From an uncultured Bacilli bacterium (GTDB lineage: Bacteria > Bacillota_I > Bacilli_A > RF39 > UBA660): a DNA stretch of 38,662 nucleotides. Made by a program: the position numbers and the translations under genes. The DNA is taken from assembly GCA_934089275.1 (NCBI GenBank), contig CAKOJJ010000013.1, forward strand, positions 1-38,662, read 5' to 3'. Below the pieces are notes generated by a model. It was not told the origin of the DNA, made no database searches, and saw only the letters and a list, made by a program, of their open reading frames with translations. Shown here one piece after another: positions 8,376 through 16,206 of the stretch; positions within the stretch are counted from its first letter, which is position 1; each line of letters opens with the position of its first letter.

Positions 8376-9568
8376 GGTGTATTTTGTAAAGTAACACAGT
8401 TAGAAAATCCACTAAAAGAACAAACCGTAGACATATCTTTACTCGCCAAATTAAATGCACTTTCATTATAAGCTCTTATAGTTGAAGAAGTTAGTTTGAT
8501 TTCACCTAATTTAGTTAAATTATATCCAGAAACCATGAATATATTATTTGTTAAATAAAGATATATTTCACGTTTTTTTTCAACATTATTGATTAGTACG
8601 TATCCTCTAATATCATTCTTTTTTAAATCATTTGTTACATCTAAAATATAAACATTTTCTTGTAAAGTAATATTATTTAAAGAATTTATTACATCATTTA
8701 CTTTACTATAAAAGTTTTCTTTTCCACCTACTTCATCGTACGAAAGATCATTTAGATTACTACAACTTTTTTTACTATATGAACGACATATATCTGCAAC
8801 TGTTTTATTAGATATTGAATCGTCTTTTTTCATAATTTTTGATTTTTTAAATTCATCTATATATTTATAATTAACATACATATACATATCGTTATAAACA
8901 GTATAAATATATTTTACTTCACTTATATTTTGAGCATCAACAATAACATATCCTAAAAATCCTTCTTGATTAACTTCATAATAATATATACCACTTGTAT
9001 TAATACCATTAATACTTTTTATTTTTTCAATTAATTTTGAATGAACATCATTTAATCCTGAAATAAATATATCTTTTGAACTTAAATTATCCTGAACTTT
9101 AAATTCACCTGATAGATTGATATTTTCTTCTAAATAAGACTTTATAACAATCTTTATTGACATATTTGTTTTTTTATAAGCTATTAAATTATATATCAAT
9201 TTATCAGTTAAAATGCTTTCATCTTTAAGTAATTGATAGTTATCTTCATCAATTTTATAATAAATAGAATATTTAACTAATTCATTTGTAACATTTAAAT
9301 TATTAATATTTATTGAAAGAGTTAGATCTTTATCTGTTTCATTATTAATATCAATATATTTTTCATAGACATTTCCATAAGTAATATTCGTATTAAATAA
9401 ATTTCCAGCTTTATATGTTACTCCTATATCTAAATCATCAACTAAAATTTTACTTATATAATCATTTTCATAATCACCTTGAGTAGCTTTTCCTTTAAAC
9501 AAAAAAGAAATGCTTATTCCCAAAATAAAAACGATTATAATTATTATAAATGGTAACTTATTTTTCAT
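8369..9568 (-). CDS. Unrecognised membrane-anchored extracytoplasmic protein with two cysteine pairs
   Basis: A 399-residue protein with an N-terminal transmembrane anchor (about 5-24) and no other membrane segment, so most of it should be outside the cell. I do not recognise a family. Two cysteine pairs are visible: CRSYSKKSC near residue 262 and CSFSGFSNC near residue 386. They have nearly equal spacing (7 residues between) and suggest two related disulfide loops. Residues 165-245 and 280-370 both read as a mixed helix/strand module and could be a repeat. The ATG is preceded by AGGGTGATG. A promoter lies at 9586-9614 and a terminator overlaps the stop, so it is probably monocistronic. Confidence 0.6.
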   Translation of the reverse strand: MKNKLPFIIIIIVFILGISISFLFKGKATQGDYENDYISKILVDDLDIGVTYKAGNLFNTNITYGNVYEKYIDINNETDKDLTLSININNLNVTNELVKYSIYYKIDEDNYQLLKDESILTDKLIYNLIAYKKTNMSIKIVIKSYLEENINLSGEFKVQDNLSSKDIFISGLNDVHSKLIEKIKSINGINTSGIYYYEVNQEGFLGYVIVDAQNISEVKYIYTVYNDMYMYVNYKYIDEFKKSKIMKKDDSISNKTVADICRSYSKKSCSNLNDLSYDEVGGKENFYSKVNDVINSLNNITLQENVYILDVTNDLKKNDIRGYVLINNVEKKREIYLYLTNNIFMVSGYNLTKLGEIKLTSSTIRAYNESAFNLASKDMSTVCSFSGFSNCVTLQNTPV

Positions 9569-9585
9569 GTCATCACCCTATTTTA

Positions 9586-9614
9586 ATTATAATCGGCTTT
9601 TAAATTCATTTCAA
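9586..9614 (-). promoter_or_regulatory. Sigma-A-like promoter of the 399-residue protein gene
   Basis: On the minus strand TTGAAA (9614-9609) and TATAAT (9591-9586) are 17 bases apart, just upstream of the AGGGTGATG ribosome site. The spoVAE stop is just beyond it. Confidence 0.65.
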
Positions 9615-9619
9615 CTACT

Positions 9620-9943
9620 TTAGTTTTTAACTTTGAAAATTAAAGTAACAATGGCTGCACATAAAATAGATGAAACTATACCGGTAGAAACATTTCCAAG
9701 CATATTTAAAATACCTAATTTTATTGCTCCATTATAAAGCGTATTACCAAAAGACATAATCACAACGCTTGCTCCACCGCCAAAGAATTTTACAAGTTTA
9801 TCATAAACTCCAAAAAATCCTAACAAAGCTCCAATAGAAACAAACAAACTAGTGATATGTCCACTTGTAAGCTTAGTATTATCTTTAATAATTTGAGCAA
9901 TAACACAGACGATTCCTGTAAATATAAATGATTTAATTATCAT
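9620..9943 (-). CDS. spoVAE: Stage V sporulation protein AE (SpoVAEb type)
   Basis: A 107-residue membrane protein with about three transmembrane segments. SFGNTLYNGAIKLG and GHITSLFVSIGALLGFFGVYDKL match SpoVAEb. With SpoVAC and SpoVAD it forms the inner-membrane machinery moving dipicolinic acid into the forespore and out during germination. It is the last gene of the cluster and overlaps spoVAD by 11 bases, with GGAGG seven bases before its ATG. The set AC-AD-AE is the minimal one also found in clostridia; AA, AB, AEa and AF are not here. A 5-base inverted repeat spans the stop but lacks a T run, so a terminator is not certain. Confidence 0.92.
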   Translation of the reverse strand: MIIKSFIFTGIVCVIAQIIKDNTKLTSGHITSLFVSIGALLGFFGVYDKLVKFFGGGASVVIMSFGNTLYNGAIKLGILNMLGNVSTGIVSSILCAAIVTLIFKVKN

Positions 9944-10901
9944 AACTTACCTCCAATTCTACGGCATGAGCAATTGCTGGGATCGACTTTTTTTGATTAA
10001 CAAGAGTTGGATTATGTAAAGCACCTGTTCCAACAATAAGTATTCTCTTATTTTTTTTGCTTAGCAAAATTTTATTGAATAGATAAAGTGGCAATACGAC
10101 TGGACCACTTGCTCCACATAATTTATTTTGATCTTCTTTATAAAGACTAGCTCCAGCATCAATTATATTAGATGCACTTATTCCATGTTCCTCTTTTAAA
10201 ATCATCAACAAAAGTTCATTTCCTAAAGAACCAAGATCTCCAGTTAAAACAACATCATAATCATTTATTTTTTTATGACTATTTTTTAAATGTTCAACAA
10301 TAACTTTAGAAGCTGCTGGAGCCATAACTGCTCCCATATTAGCAACATCTTTAATATCATAATCAACCACACTTCCAATTGTTGATGAAATAATTTTACA
10401 TTTAGTTTTTTCGTTTGAAATTATACATCCAACACTTCCAGTTGCTGTAACAGTTGTATATTTTGCCTTTAATGAACCATATTCTATTGGAAATCTAAAC
10501 TGTCTTTCACTTGTAAGTTCATGTGAACTTGTTAATAAGCATACTTTATTTACTTGTTTTGAAGACACAAAATTTGCTCCAATAAGCATCGATTCTACAA
10601 AACTTGCACAAGCATTATAAACTCCTAAAAATGACTTATTATTATTTTTTAAAGTATAATTCATAGATCCAAGTTGATTTGATAAATCTCCTCCAATTAC
10701 TAAATTGAAATCATGTACACTTGATAAGTTATTGATAACTGTCTTTTGCATCTTTATCTCTGCATCTTCTAAAGTCTTTTCTCCATAATATTTATCTTTT
10801 AAAACCATGTTAACACTTTTGATATTACCATTTGCTTCATCACTTCCACATATTGTAAACCAATTATTTACATAGACATTATTATATTTTATAGTAACCA
10901 T
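9933..10901 (-). CDS. spoVAD: Stage V sporulation protein AD
   Basis: A 322-residue soluble protein with the thiolase-like fold of SpoVAD. Recognisable segments are YNACASFVESM near residue 110, TATGSVGCII near 170, VLTGDLGSLGNELL near 240 and ILIVGTGALHNPTLVNQK near 290. In B. subtilis SpoVAD binds dipicolinic acid on the outer face of the inner spore membrane and is needed for its uptake and release. Length is close to the usual 335-340. The start overlaps the spoVAC end by 13 bases and is preceded by GAAAGGATT, and its end overlaps spoVAE by 11 bases, so the three proteins are translated as a coupled unit. Confidence 0.95.
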   Translation of the reverse strand: MVTIKYNNVYVNNWFTICGSDEANGNIKSVNMVLKDKYYGEKTLEDAEIKMQKTVINNLSSVHDFNLVIGGDLSNQLGSMNYTLKNNNKSFLGVYNACASFVESMLIGANFVSSKQVNKVCLLTSSHELTSERQFRFPIEYGSLKAKYTTVTATGSVGCIISNEKTKCKIISSTIGSVVDYDIKDVANMGAVMAPAASKVIVEHLKNSHKKINDYDVVLTGDLGSLGNELLLMILKEEHGISASNIIDAGASLYKEDQNKLCGASGPVVLPLYLFNKILLSKKNKRILIVGTGALHNPTLVNQKKSIPAIAHAVELEVSYDN

Positions 10902-11290
10902 ATTAATCCTTTCAATAAAGCAAGAACACTTGCAGATAATATTCCATATAGAATTACACTTCCAGCAAGTTTGAAATAATTGCTTCCAATTCCCGTAACA
11001 AGCCCTTCATTTTTATACTCTAAAGAAGCCGACGTAACTGAATGAGAAAATCCCGTAATTGGAATAATAACTCCCATTTTAAACTTATCAACAATGTCAT
11101 CAAAAACTCCAAGACCAGTTAATAAAGACGCGATAACAATCCAAATAACAAGCATATACTCAACAGAAAAACATTTTACTAAAACTTCTGAAATCGCCCC
11201 AACAGTTCCACCAGATAAAAAAGCTATAAAAATATTCTTTAATTTATTTTCTTTTGGGGTTAAAGATTCAACTAATTTTTTATAATTCAT
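10889..11290 (-). CDS. spoVAC: Stage V sporulation protein AC
   Basis: A 133-residue membrane protein with a cytoplasmic N terminus and three or four transmembrane segments. GGTVGAISEVLV, GVFDDIVDKFKMG and PITGFSHSVTSASLEYK are typical SpoVAC segments. SpoVAC acts as a mechanosensitive component of the dipicolinate channel in other spore formers. It is slightly shorter than the B. subtilis protein (150). The ATG at 11290 has GGAGG at a good distance, but this ribosome site is sequestered in a 9-bp hairpin that starts two bases after the sigF stop (see 11296-11320). Confidence 0.93.
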   Translation of the reverse strand: MNYKKLVESLTPKENKLKNIFIAFLSGGTVGAISEVLVKCFSVEYMLVIWIVIASLLTGLGVFDDIVDKFKMGVIIPITGFSHSVTSASLEYKNEGLVTGIGSNYFKLAGSVILYGILSASVLALLKGLIWLL

Positions 11291-11295
11291 ATAAA

Positions 11296-11320
11296 AACCT
11301 CCATTTATATTATGGAGATT
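11296..11320 (-). promoter_or_regulatory. Hairpin enclosing the spoVAC ribosome site
   Basis: In minus-strand RNA AAUCUCCAU (11320-11312) pairs with AUGGAGGUU (11304-11296) over all 9 bases with one G-U pair and a 7-base loop. The 3' arm is the spoVAC Shine-Dalgarno sequence, and UUU follows it. It may hide the ribosome site, weakly terminate after sigF, or both. Confidence 0.6.
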
Positions 11321-11322
11321 TT

Positions 11323-11937
11323 TTAAGAAATATATTCAAGTAATTCTCGTTTTCCTTTACTTTCTAATCTAGAAACTTTTACCTGAGATATTCCCAAGAC
11401 TTTAGCAACTTCACTTTGAGTCATATCTTCTTTATATCTATACTTAAGTACTAAAGATGATAAAGGATCTAAAGATTCAATTGACTCCATCAAAATCATT
11501 TCATCTTCATTTATGGAATTAACGCCTATTTGAATATTTTCATATTCATCATCTAAACTAAACATCTCTTCACAAAGCATTGATACATATTCAATTTCTT
11601 CCACAGGAAATTCAATATAATCACTTATTTCTTTGAATGTTGGTTCCTTATTTAAAACCTGTGCTAAATATGATCTCGATTTAATCACAAGTTTATATAG
11701 ATTAAGATAATACTTATTGAGTTTAATGTTACGACTTTTAACTGATAGTTCATACATCTCCCCAAAAATGTATTTATATGCATAGCTTAAAAAAGGTCCA
11801 AACTCCTCTTTATAATTTTTCTGTGCTTTGATAAGTCCCAGATATCCAGCCTGGTAAAGATCTTCCTTTTCTACATTATAGAATTTTTTTGCTACTCTAC
11901 GTATTAAAAATTCTTCTTCAGAAACTATTTTTTCCAC
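11323..11937 (-). CDS. sigF: Sporulation sigma factor, SigF-like
   Basis: A 204-residue sigma-70-family protein. Region 2 includes YQAGYLGLIKAQKNY and FLSYAYKYIFGEMYE, region 3 follows, and region 4.2 has a helix-turn-helix around TQSEVAKVLGISQVKVSRLESKGK. Its place between spoIIAA and spoVA matches sigF in Bacillus, where it drives early forespore genes. It is about 50 residues shorter than B. subtilis SigF, mainly at the N terminus. The start is GTG in the sequence TAGTG, overlapping the spoIIAA stop by one base, with no good ribosome site. Expression therefore probably depends on translational coupling to spoIIAA. SigG is the alternative, less likely by context. No spoIIAB lies between it and spoIIAA. 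Confidence 0.87.
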   Translation of the reverse strand: MEKIVSEEEFLIRRVAKKFYNVEKEDLYQAGYLGLIKAQKNYKEEFGPFLSYAYKYIFGEMYELSVKSRNIKLNKYYLNLYKLVIKSRSYLAQVLNKEPTFKEISDYIEFPVEEIEYVSMLCEEMFSLDDEYENIQIGVNSINEDEMILMESIESLDPLSSLVLKYRYKEDMTQSEVAKVLGISQVKVSRLESKGKRELLEYIS

Positions 11938-12254
11938 TAAATTTTTAAAAGATCTAAAGCAACTAATTCATCAGTTATTGTATCGAATCTCAAACAAGTA
12001 TTTATTTTATTATTAATTAGTAATACACGGCCATCATTTTTCTTGACACTTTTGCCTCCACTTAAAAGAGCATTTTCTCCAATAGAATCAATAGATGAAA
12101 GTCCCTCTAAGTTATAAACCATATATTTTATTCCATAATCTTCAATGATAGGTAATGTATATTCCATAAATTTTGGTGCAGTATTTTTGTTTAAGTTACC
12201 TTTAAGTCTTACAAACAATATTCCCTTCCTATACTCCAAATTAATCTTCAACAT
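11937..12254 (-). CDS. spoIIAA: Anti-sigma-F factor antagonist SpoIIAA (STAS domain)
   Basis: A 105-residue STAS-domain protein. In Bacillus, SpoIIAA in its unphosphorylated state displaces SigF from the anti-sigma kinase SpoIIAB. The segment LEGLSSIDSIGENALL aligns with the SpoIIAA loop holding the phosphorylated Ser58, and Ser57 here follows the conserved Asp in the same position. The sequence is otherwise divergent. The start at 12254 is preceded by GGGTGAT; the frame extends 15 bases further to another ATG. It is the first gene of the sporulation cluster behind a sigma-H-type promoter and overlaps sigF by one base. A general STAS antagonist is the alternative, but context favours SpoIIAA. 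Confidence 0.8.
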   Translation of the reverse strand: MLKINLEYRKGILFVRLKGNLNKNTAPKFMEYTLPIIEDYGIKYMVYNLEGLSSIDSIGENALLSGGKSVKKNDGRVLLINNKINTCLRFDTITDELVALDLLKI

Positions 12255-12301
12255 TTTTATCACCCACATTCGTTATAACTTAAATTAAAAGCATATAAAA
12301 G

Positions 12302-12330
12302 AGATTCGACAAAATGATATTTTATCCTAC
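12302..12330 (-). promoter_or_regulatory. Sigma-H-type promoter of the spoIIA-spoVA cluster
   Basis: On the minus strand GTAGGATAA (12330-12322) and GTCGAATCT (12310-12302) match the sigma-H -35 (RnAGGAwww) and -10 (RnnGAATww) patterns with an 11-base spacer. In B. subtilis the spoIIA operon is transcribed by sigma-H. The -35 overlaps the TAG stop of the preceding gene. Confidence 0.7.
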
Positions 12331-13475
12331 TTTTTTCTATGTAAAGTAAATATAATTATCTGTAAAGTAATAATAAGAAGAATAACGATTACTATAAATT
12401 TAATATTACTTGTTTTTTCTTTTGGAACTATTTCATTAAATAAAGGCTCAGCTTGTAAAATCTCATTTTCTTCTAAATCTAAACCATTATTCTTATCACC
12501 TACTAATTTAGTTGTTGTAGTAGAAACCTTTTTTGCTTTAACCCTTTTCGTAGTTGTTTTTGTAACCTTACTAGTTTTATCAATTGAAACGTCATCACTT
12601 ATTTCTTCTTTTGTTCTCGTATAGTAATTATATTTAGTTATAAAATCATCATATATTAAATTCTCTCCTTCAGTTACATAATCATTTAAAATAACTTTTT
12701 CTTCTCCATAGCAATGATATTTCTTTAATTCTTTTTTGTAATATGGATTTAAAGATTCAAAAGTCTGACCATTGCCATTAGTAAAACCATAATTTATAGA
12801 CCCATATTTATTTTTAAGTTCATTAAAGTTAAAATCGTCAACAAAATAAATATGGTTTGCTAAATTTTTAACAACTATTACAGGTCCAGTATGAAAAAGA
12901 TAATTTGCTTTTGAATAAATTTCATCACCTATGATATTAATTGTAATATCTTTTGCAAAATAACGGCTTGGAATAAAAACCTCTATTTTATTACCATAAG
13001 ATAAAGTGTAATAAGTACTTCTATCTCCATCATTTAAATTTTTATAAATCTCTTTATTAGGATCCATAAATACATAATCAATCTTTTTATCACCACTAAA
13101 AACTTCAATTTCATATATTTTTACAAGTTCATCAAAATCATAAAAAGAGAAAGCTGTAAGAATAGAACTTGATGAAATTCCAACTGGTTGATATTTGATT
13201 CCACCTGGGATTTTTGTCTCTGATTCTATGGTTTCCAAAATATAATCTGATGTATCACAGTTAATACATTCTTCTTGATAACCCAAATCAACTCTCTTTA
13301 TTTCATAAGTATTATAAAGTCTAACCTCCTCTCTTTTTAAAGTATCAGTTTCTTCCATATATTTATCAGTATTCATAATAAATTCTTGATATTCACCATA
13401 AACAACCTTTGCATATACAAAAGACGGACTTATAATTAAAAGTATAATTATAAGCATTAATATTTTCTTCTTCAT
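12327..13475 (-). CDS. Unrecognised surface protein with signal peptide, Thr-rich linker and C-terminal membrane anchor
   Basis: A 382-residue protein with a signal peptide (about 1-22, cleavage after VYA), an extracellular body (about 23-290), a Thr/Lys-rich segment (about 300-325) and a C-terminal transmembrane helix (about 355-375) followed by HRKK. This is a type I membrane topology. Cysteines occur at ECINCD near residue 70 and as a single Cys near 250. I recognise no catalytic motif. The start is supported by GGAGGATAT. The divergent rnjA promoter region lies upstream. The stop overlaps the sigma-H promoter of spoIIAA, and there is no terminator between, so read-through into the sporulation cluster is possible. 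Confidence 0.65.
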   Translation of the reverse strand: MKKKILMLIIILLIISPSFVYAKVVYGEYQEFIMNTDKYMEETDTLKREEVRLYNTYEIKRVDLGYQEECINCDTSDYILETIESETKIPGGIKYQPVGISSSSILTAFSFYDFDELVKIYEIEVFSGDKKIDYVFMDPNKEIYKNLNDGDRSTYYTLSYGNKIEVFIPSRYFAKDITINIIGDEIYSKANYLFHTGPVIVVKNLANHIYFVDDFNFNELKNKYGSINYGFTNGNGQTFESLNPYYKKELKKYHCYGEEKVILNDYVTEGENLIYDDFITKYNYYTRTKEEISDDVSIDKTSKVTKTTTKRVKAKKVSTTTTKLVGDKNNGLDLEENEILQAEPLFNEIVPKEKTSNIKFIVIVILLIITLQIIIFTLHRKK

Positions 13476-13552
13476 ATATCCTCCCTTCTACTTATATATT
13501 TCACGATTAAAATCTATTTTTCTTCTTTTTTACACCTTTTTTTAATATGAAA

Positions 13553-13581
13553 TGGACAATTAAACAAAATTATAGTATAAT
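13553..13581 (+). promoter_or_regulatory. Sigma-A promoter of rnjA
   Basis: TGGACA (13553-13558) and TATAAT (13576-13581) are 17 bases apart. The start site should be near 13588, leaving a leader of about 40 bases with TTAGGAGG before the ATG. Confidence 0.8.
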
Positions 13582-13629
13582 CATAAGTACCTGGAATCTT
13601 TATTATAAACTTAATTTAGGAGGAAATTT

Positions 13630-15300
13630 ATGAAAGAAACAGAGTCCACTACGTCTGTTTTTGCTTTAGGTGGCTTAGGCGAAGTTGGAAAAAACATGTA
13701 TGTTATTGAACATGAAAATGAAATAGTTATTATCGATGCTGGAGTTATGTTTCCAGAAGATGACTTACTTGGAATAGATTATGTTATTCAAGATGTAACA
13801 TACTTAAAACAAAATGAAGATAAAATAAAAGCTTTAGTTATTACACACGGACATGAAGATCATATTGGAGGAATTACATTCTTACTTCAAAATGTAAATA
13901 TTCCAGTTATTTATGCATCTCAAATTGCAAGTGACTTAATCAAGAAAAAATTAGATGACAAAAATATGAAATATGAAAATATAATAGTTTATGATAAAGA
14001 TACCGTCATCAAATTTAAAAAATTAAGTGTAGAATTTATTACAACAACACACTCAATACCAGATTCATTTGCAATCGTTATTCATACACCAAATGGTGAT
14101 ATTATTCATACAGGAGACTTTAAATTTGATTTAACTCCAATTGGTCCAATGGCTGATATTCATAAAATGGCTGCATTAGGAAGCAACGGAGTAAAATTAC
14201 TTTTATCAGAAAGTACAAATGCTTTATCTCCAGGTTTTTCTGCAAGTGAAGCAATCGTTGATGAAGCTTTAGGCGACATTTTTGCTAAATCAAGTACAAA
14301 TAGAATTATTCTTGCAACTTTTGCATCAAATATTTATAGAATTAAACACATTGTTGAAACTTGTCGCGAAAACAATCGTAAGATTATAACATTTGGTAGA
14401 AGTATGGAATCTGCTAAAGAAATTGCATTAAAAAATGGTCTAATCAAAGATCCAACAATTTTTATTGATGCAAATCAAGCTAAAGATTTAAAGAAAAATG
14501 AAATATGTATTTTATGTACAGGTTCTCAAGGTGAACCACTTGCTGCTTTATCAAGAATAGCAAATGGTACTCATAAACAAGTTCAATTAATGCCAGATGA
14601 TATAATCGTGTTCTCATCTAATCCAATACCAGGAAATTCACAAAGTATTAATAGAATTATTAATAAACTTTATTTAAAAGGTGTTAAAGTTTATACAAAT
14701 TCAGATGTTTCAGATATTCATACATCTGGACATGCTAAAGCTGAAGAATTAAAATGGATGTTAAGACTTATTAAACCAGAATATTTAATGCCAATCCACG
14801 GAGAATATCATATGTTAAAAGCTCATAAAGATTTAGCTGTTTCCTGTGATATTCCAGAAAAGAATGTTTTCATTTGTAAAAATGGTGATGTTGTTTTAAT
14901 GGATAAGAATGGATGTCGAAGAGGAAAAAGAGTTCAAGCCGGAGACGTTTATGTTGATGGATCTCGTATTGGCGACATTGGTTCAGTTGTCATAAAAGAT
15001 AGAAAACTTATGAGTAAAGATGGTGTTTTAATAGCTATATTAAACATTGATTATTCTAAACATACTTTAATGATTAAACCAAATATCACTACAAGAGGAT
15101 TCGTACTTGTAAATGAAAATGCATCATTAATAAGAGAAATAGAATACAAAGTTACAGAAATAGTTAATAAAGCGTTAAGTGGACGTTACAATGTAACAGA
15201 CATTAAAAATCAAGTAATACTTGAATTAAATATGTTTATAAATGAAAAAACTGGAAGAAGACCTATGATTCTACCAGTTATCATGGAAGTAAAGAAATAA
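13630..15300 (+). CDS. rnjA: Ribonuclease J (RNase J1-like)
   Basis: A 556-residue metallo-beta-lactamase/beta-CASP nuclease. RNase J combines endonuclease and 5'-3' exonuclease activities in mRNA decay and RNA processing in Bacillota. The zinc-binding motif HGHEDHIGG lies at 73-81, followed by HTGDFKFD, the beta-CASP motifs with FGRSME near 255, and HTSGHA near 365; a C-terminal domain completes the usual length of about 555. The start has AGGAGG six bases upstream. The gene has its own promoter and a terminator that overlaps its stop, so it is a single-gene unit. RNase J1 is more likely than J2, but the two cannot be separated surely from this copy alone. Confidence 0.95.
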   Translation: MKETESTTSVFALGGLGEVGKNMYVIEHENEIVIIDAGVMFPEDDLLGIDYVIQDVTYLKQNEDKIKALVITHGHEDHIGGITFLLQNVNIPVIYASQIASDLIKKKLDDKNMKYENIIVYDKDTVIKFKKLSVEFITTTHSIPDSFAIVIHTPNGDIIHTGDFKFDLTPIGPMADIHKMAALGSNGVKLLLSESTNALSPGFSASEAIVDEALGDIFAKSSTNRIILATFASNIYRIKHIVETCRENNRKIITFGRSMESAKEIALKNGLIKDPTIFIDANQAKDLKKNEICILCTGSQGEPLAALSRIANGTHKQVQLMPDDIIVFSSNPIPGNSQSINRIINKLYLKGVKVYTNSDVSDIHTSGHAKAEELKWMLRLIKPEYLMPIHGEYHMLKAHKDLAVSCDIPEKNVFICKNGDVVLMDKNGCRRGKRVQAGDVYVDGSRIGDIGSVVIKDRKLMSKDGVLIAILNIDYSKHTLMIKPNITTRGFVLVNENASLIREIEYKVTEIVNKALSGRYNVTDIKNQVILELNMFINEKTGRRPMILPVIMEVKK

Positions 15301-15318
15301 TCTCTTTACTTCTTTTTT
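15289..15318 (+). terminator. Terminator of rnjA enclosing its stop codon
   Basis: Arms 15289-15295 and 15303-15309 pair over 7 bases. The loop contains the TAA stop (15298-15300), and a T-rich tract follows. Confidence 0.75.
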
Positions 15319-15402
15319 ATGGATTTATATTCTTACCATTGACAATTTTTAAAATAACACACAATTGATAAAATTACATACAATATCTTGAGGAGATATG
15401 AT

Positions 15403-16185
15403 ATGATTAATTTTTTTGAAAGTTTTTCGCCACTTACTCAAGCAATCATTGCATCAACATTAACTTTTTTATTAACAACATTTGGAGCATCGTTTGTCTT
15501 TTTATTTAAAAATGTTAACAATAAAGTAATGAATTATCTACTTGGTGCATCAGCTGGAATTATGTTAGCCGCTGCAATTTTTTCACTTTTATTACCTTCA
15601 ATTGAACAAGCAAATAACCTGAATATGAATACAATTTTAGTTGTTTCAATCGGACTTTTATCAGGATCTATTTTGCTTATTGTTGGAGATAAAATATCTT
15701 CAAAATTTACAGGAAACGAAGAAAACAATTTTAGAAGAATACTGCTTCTTGTAACATCAATTGTATTACACAACATCCCTGAAGGTTTAGCAATTGGAGT
15801 TGCTTTTGGATCAATAATTTATAATATTGAAGGAGCTACATTAATAGCAGCAATATCATTAGCTATTGGTATTGGGCTTCAAAATATACCAGAAGGAGCT
15901 GCAATATCTATTCCATTGAGAAAAGAAGGATTATCTAGAAAAAAAGCTTTTTTAATTGGAACTCTTTCAGGAATAGTTGAACCTATTTCAGCTATTATTG
16001 GAGTAATATTAGTTTTAAAAATAAAAATTGTTTTACCAATACTTCTTTCTTTTGCCGCTGGAGCAATGTTATTTGTTATCATTGAAGAACTAATTCCAGA
16101 ATGTATGAATGATGAAAATAGAAACGCAATTGGTGTTGTCACTCTTATAGGATTTATACTCATGATGATTATGGAAATTATTTAG
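15403..16185 (+). CDS. ZIP-family divalent metal transporter
   Basis: A 260-residue integral membrane protein with about eight transmembrane segments. HNIPEGLAIGVAFG and LQNIPEGAAISIP are the metal-binding helix motifs of ZIP transporters, in the arrangement of the ZupT/GufA branch. ZIP proteins import zinc and related divalent metals. The central loop near residue 110 is short and lacks a His-rich stretch. The ATG at 15403 has GAGGAG eight bases upstream; a TTG in frame at 15388 is less likely. A terminator separates it from rnjA, and its own terminator overlaps the stop. I found no convincing promoter; TTGACA at about 15339 lacks a well-spaced -10. Confidence 0.9.
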   Translation: MINFFESFSPLTQAIIASTLTFLLTTFGASFVFLFKNVNNKVMNYLLGASAGIMLAAAIFSLLLPSIEQANNLNMNTILVVSIGLLSGSILLIVGDKISSKFTGNEENNFRRILLLVTSIVLHNIPEGLAIGVAFGSIIYNIEGATLIAAISLAIGIGLQNIPEGAAISIPLRKEGLSRKKAFLIGTLSGIVEPISAIIGVILVLKIKIVLPILLSFAAGAMLFVIIEELIPECMNDENRNAIGVVTLIGFILMMIMEII

Positions 16186-16206
16186 ACACTTATGTGTCTT
16201 TTTTTA
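16184..16206 (+). terminator. Terminator of the ZIP transporter gene
   Basis: AGACAC (16184-16189) pairs with GTGTCT (16194-16199) around TTAT, followed by seven T. The TAG stop (16183-16185) forms the start of the 5' arm. Confidence 0.85.

Noticed and set aside
15339..15385. TTGACA before the ZIP gene as a promoter
   Set aside because: No TATAAT-like element occurs at 16-18 bases; the nearest candidate, TAAAAT, is 24 bases away.
15534..16163. Minus-strand frames opposite the ZIP gene
   Set aside because: They are antisense shadows of a well-supported coding sequence, with no ribosome sites.
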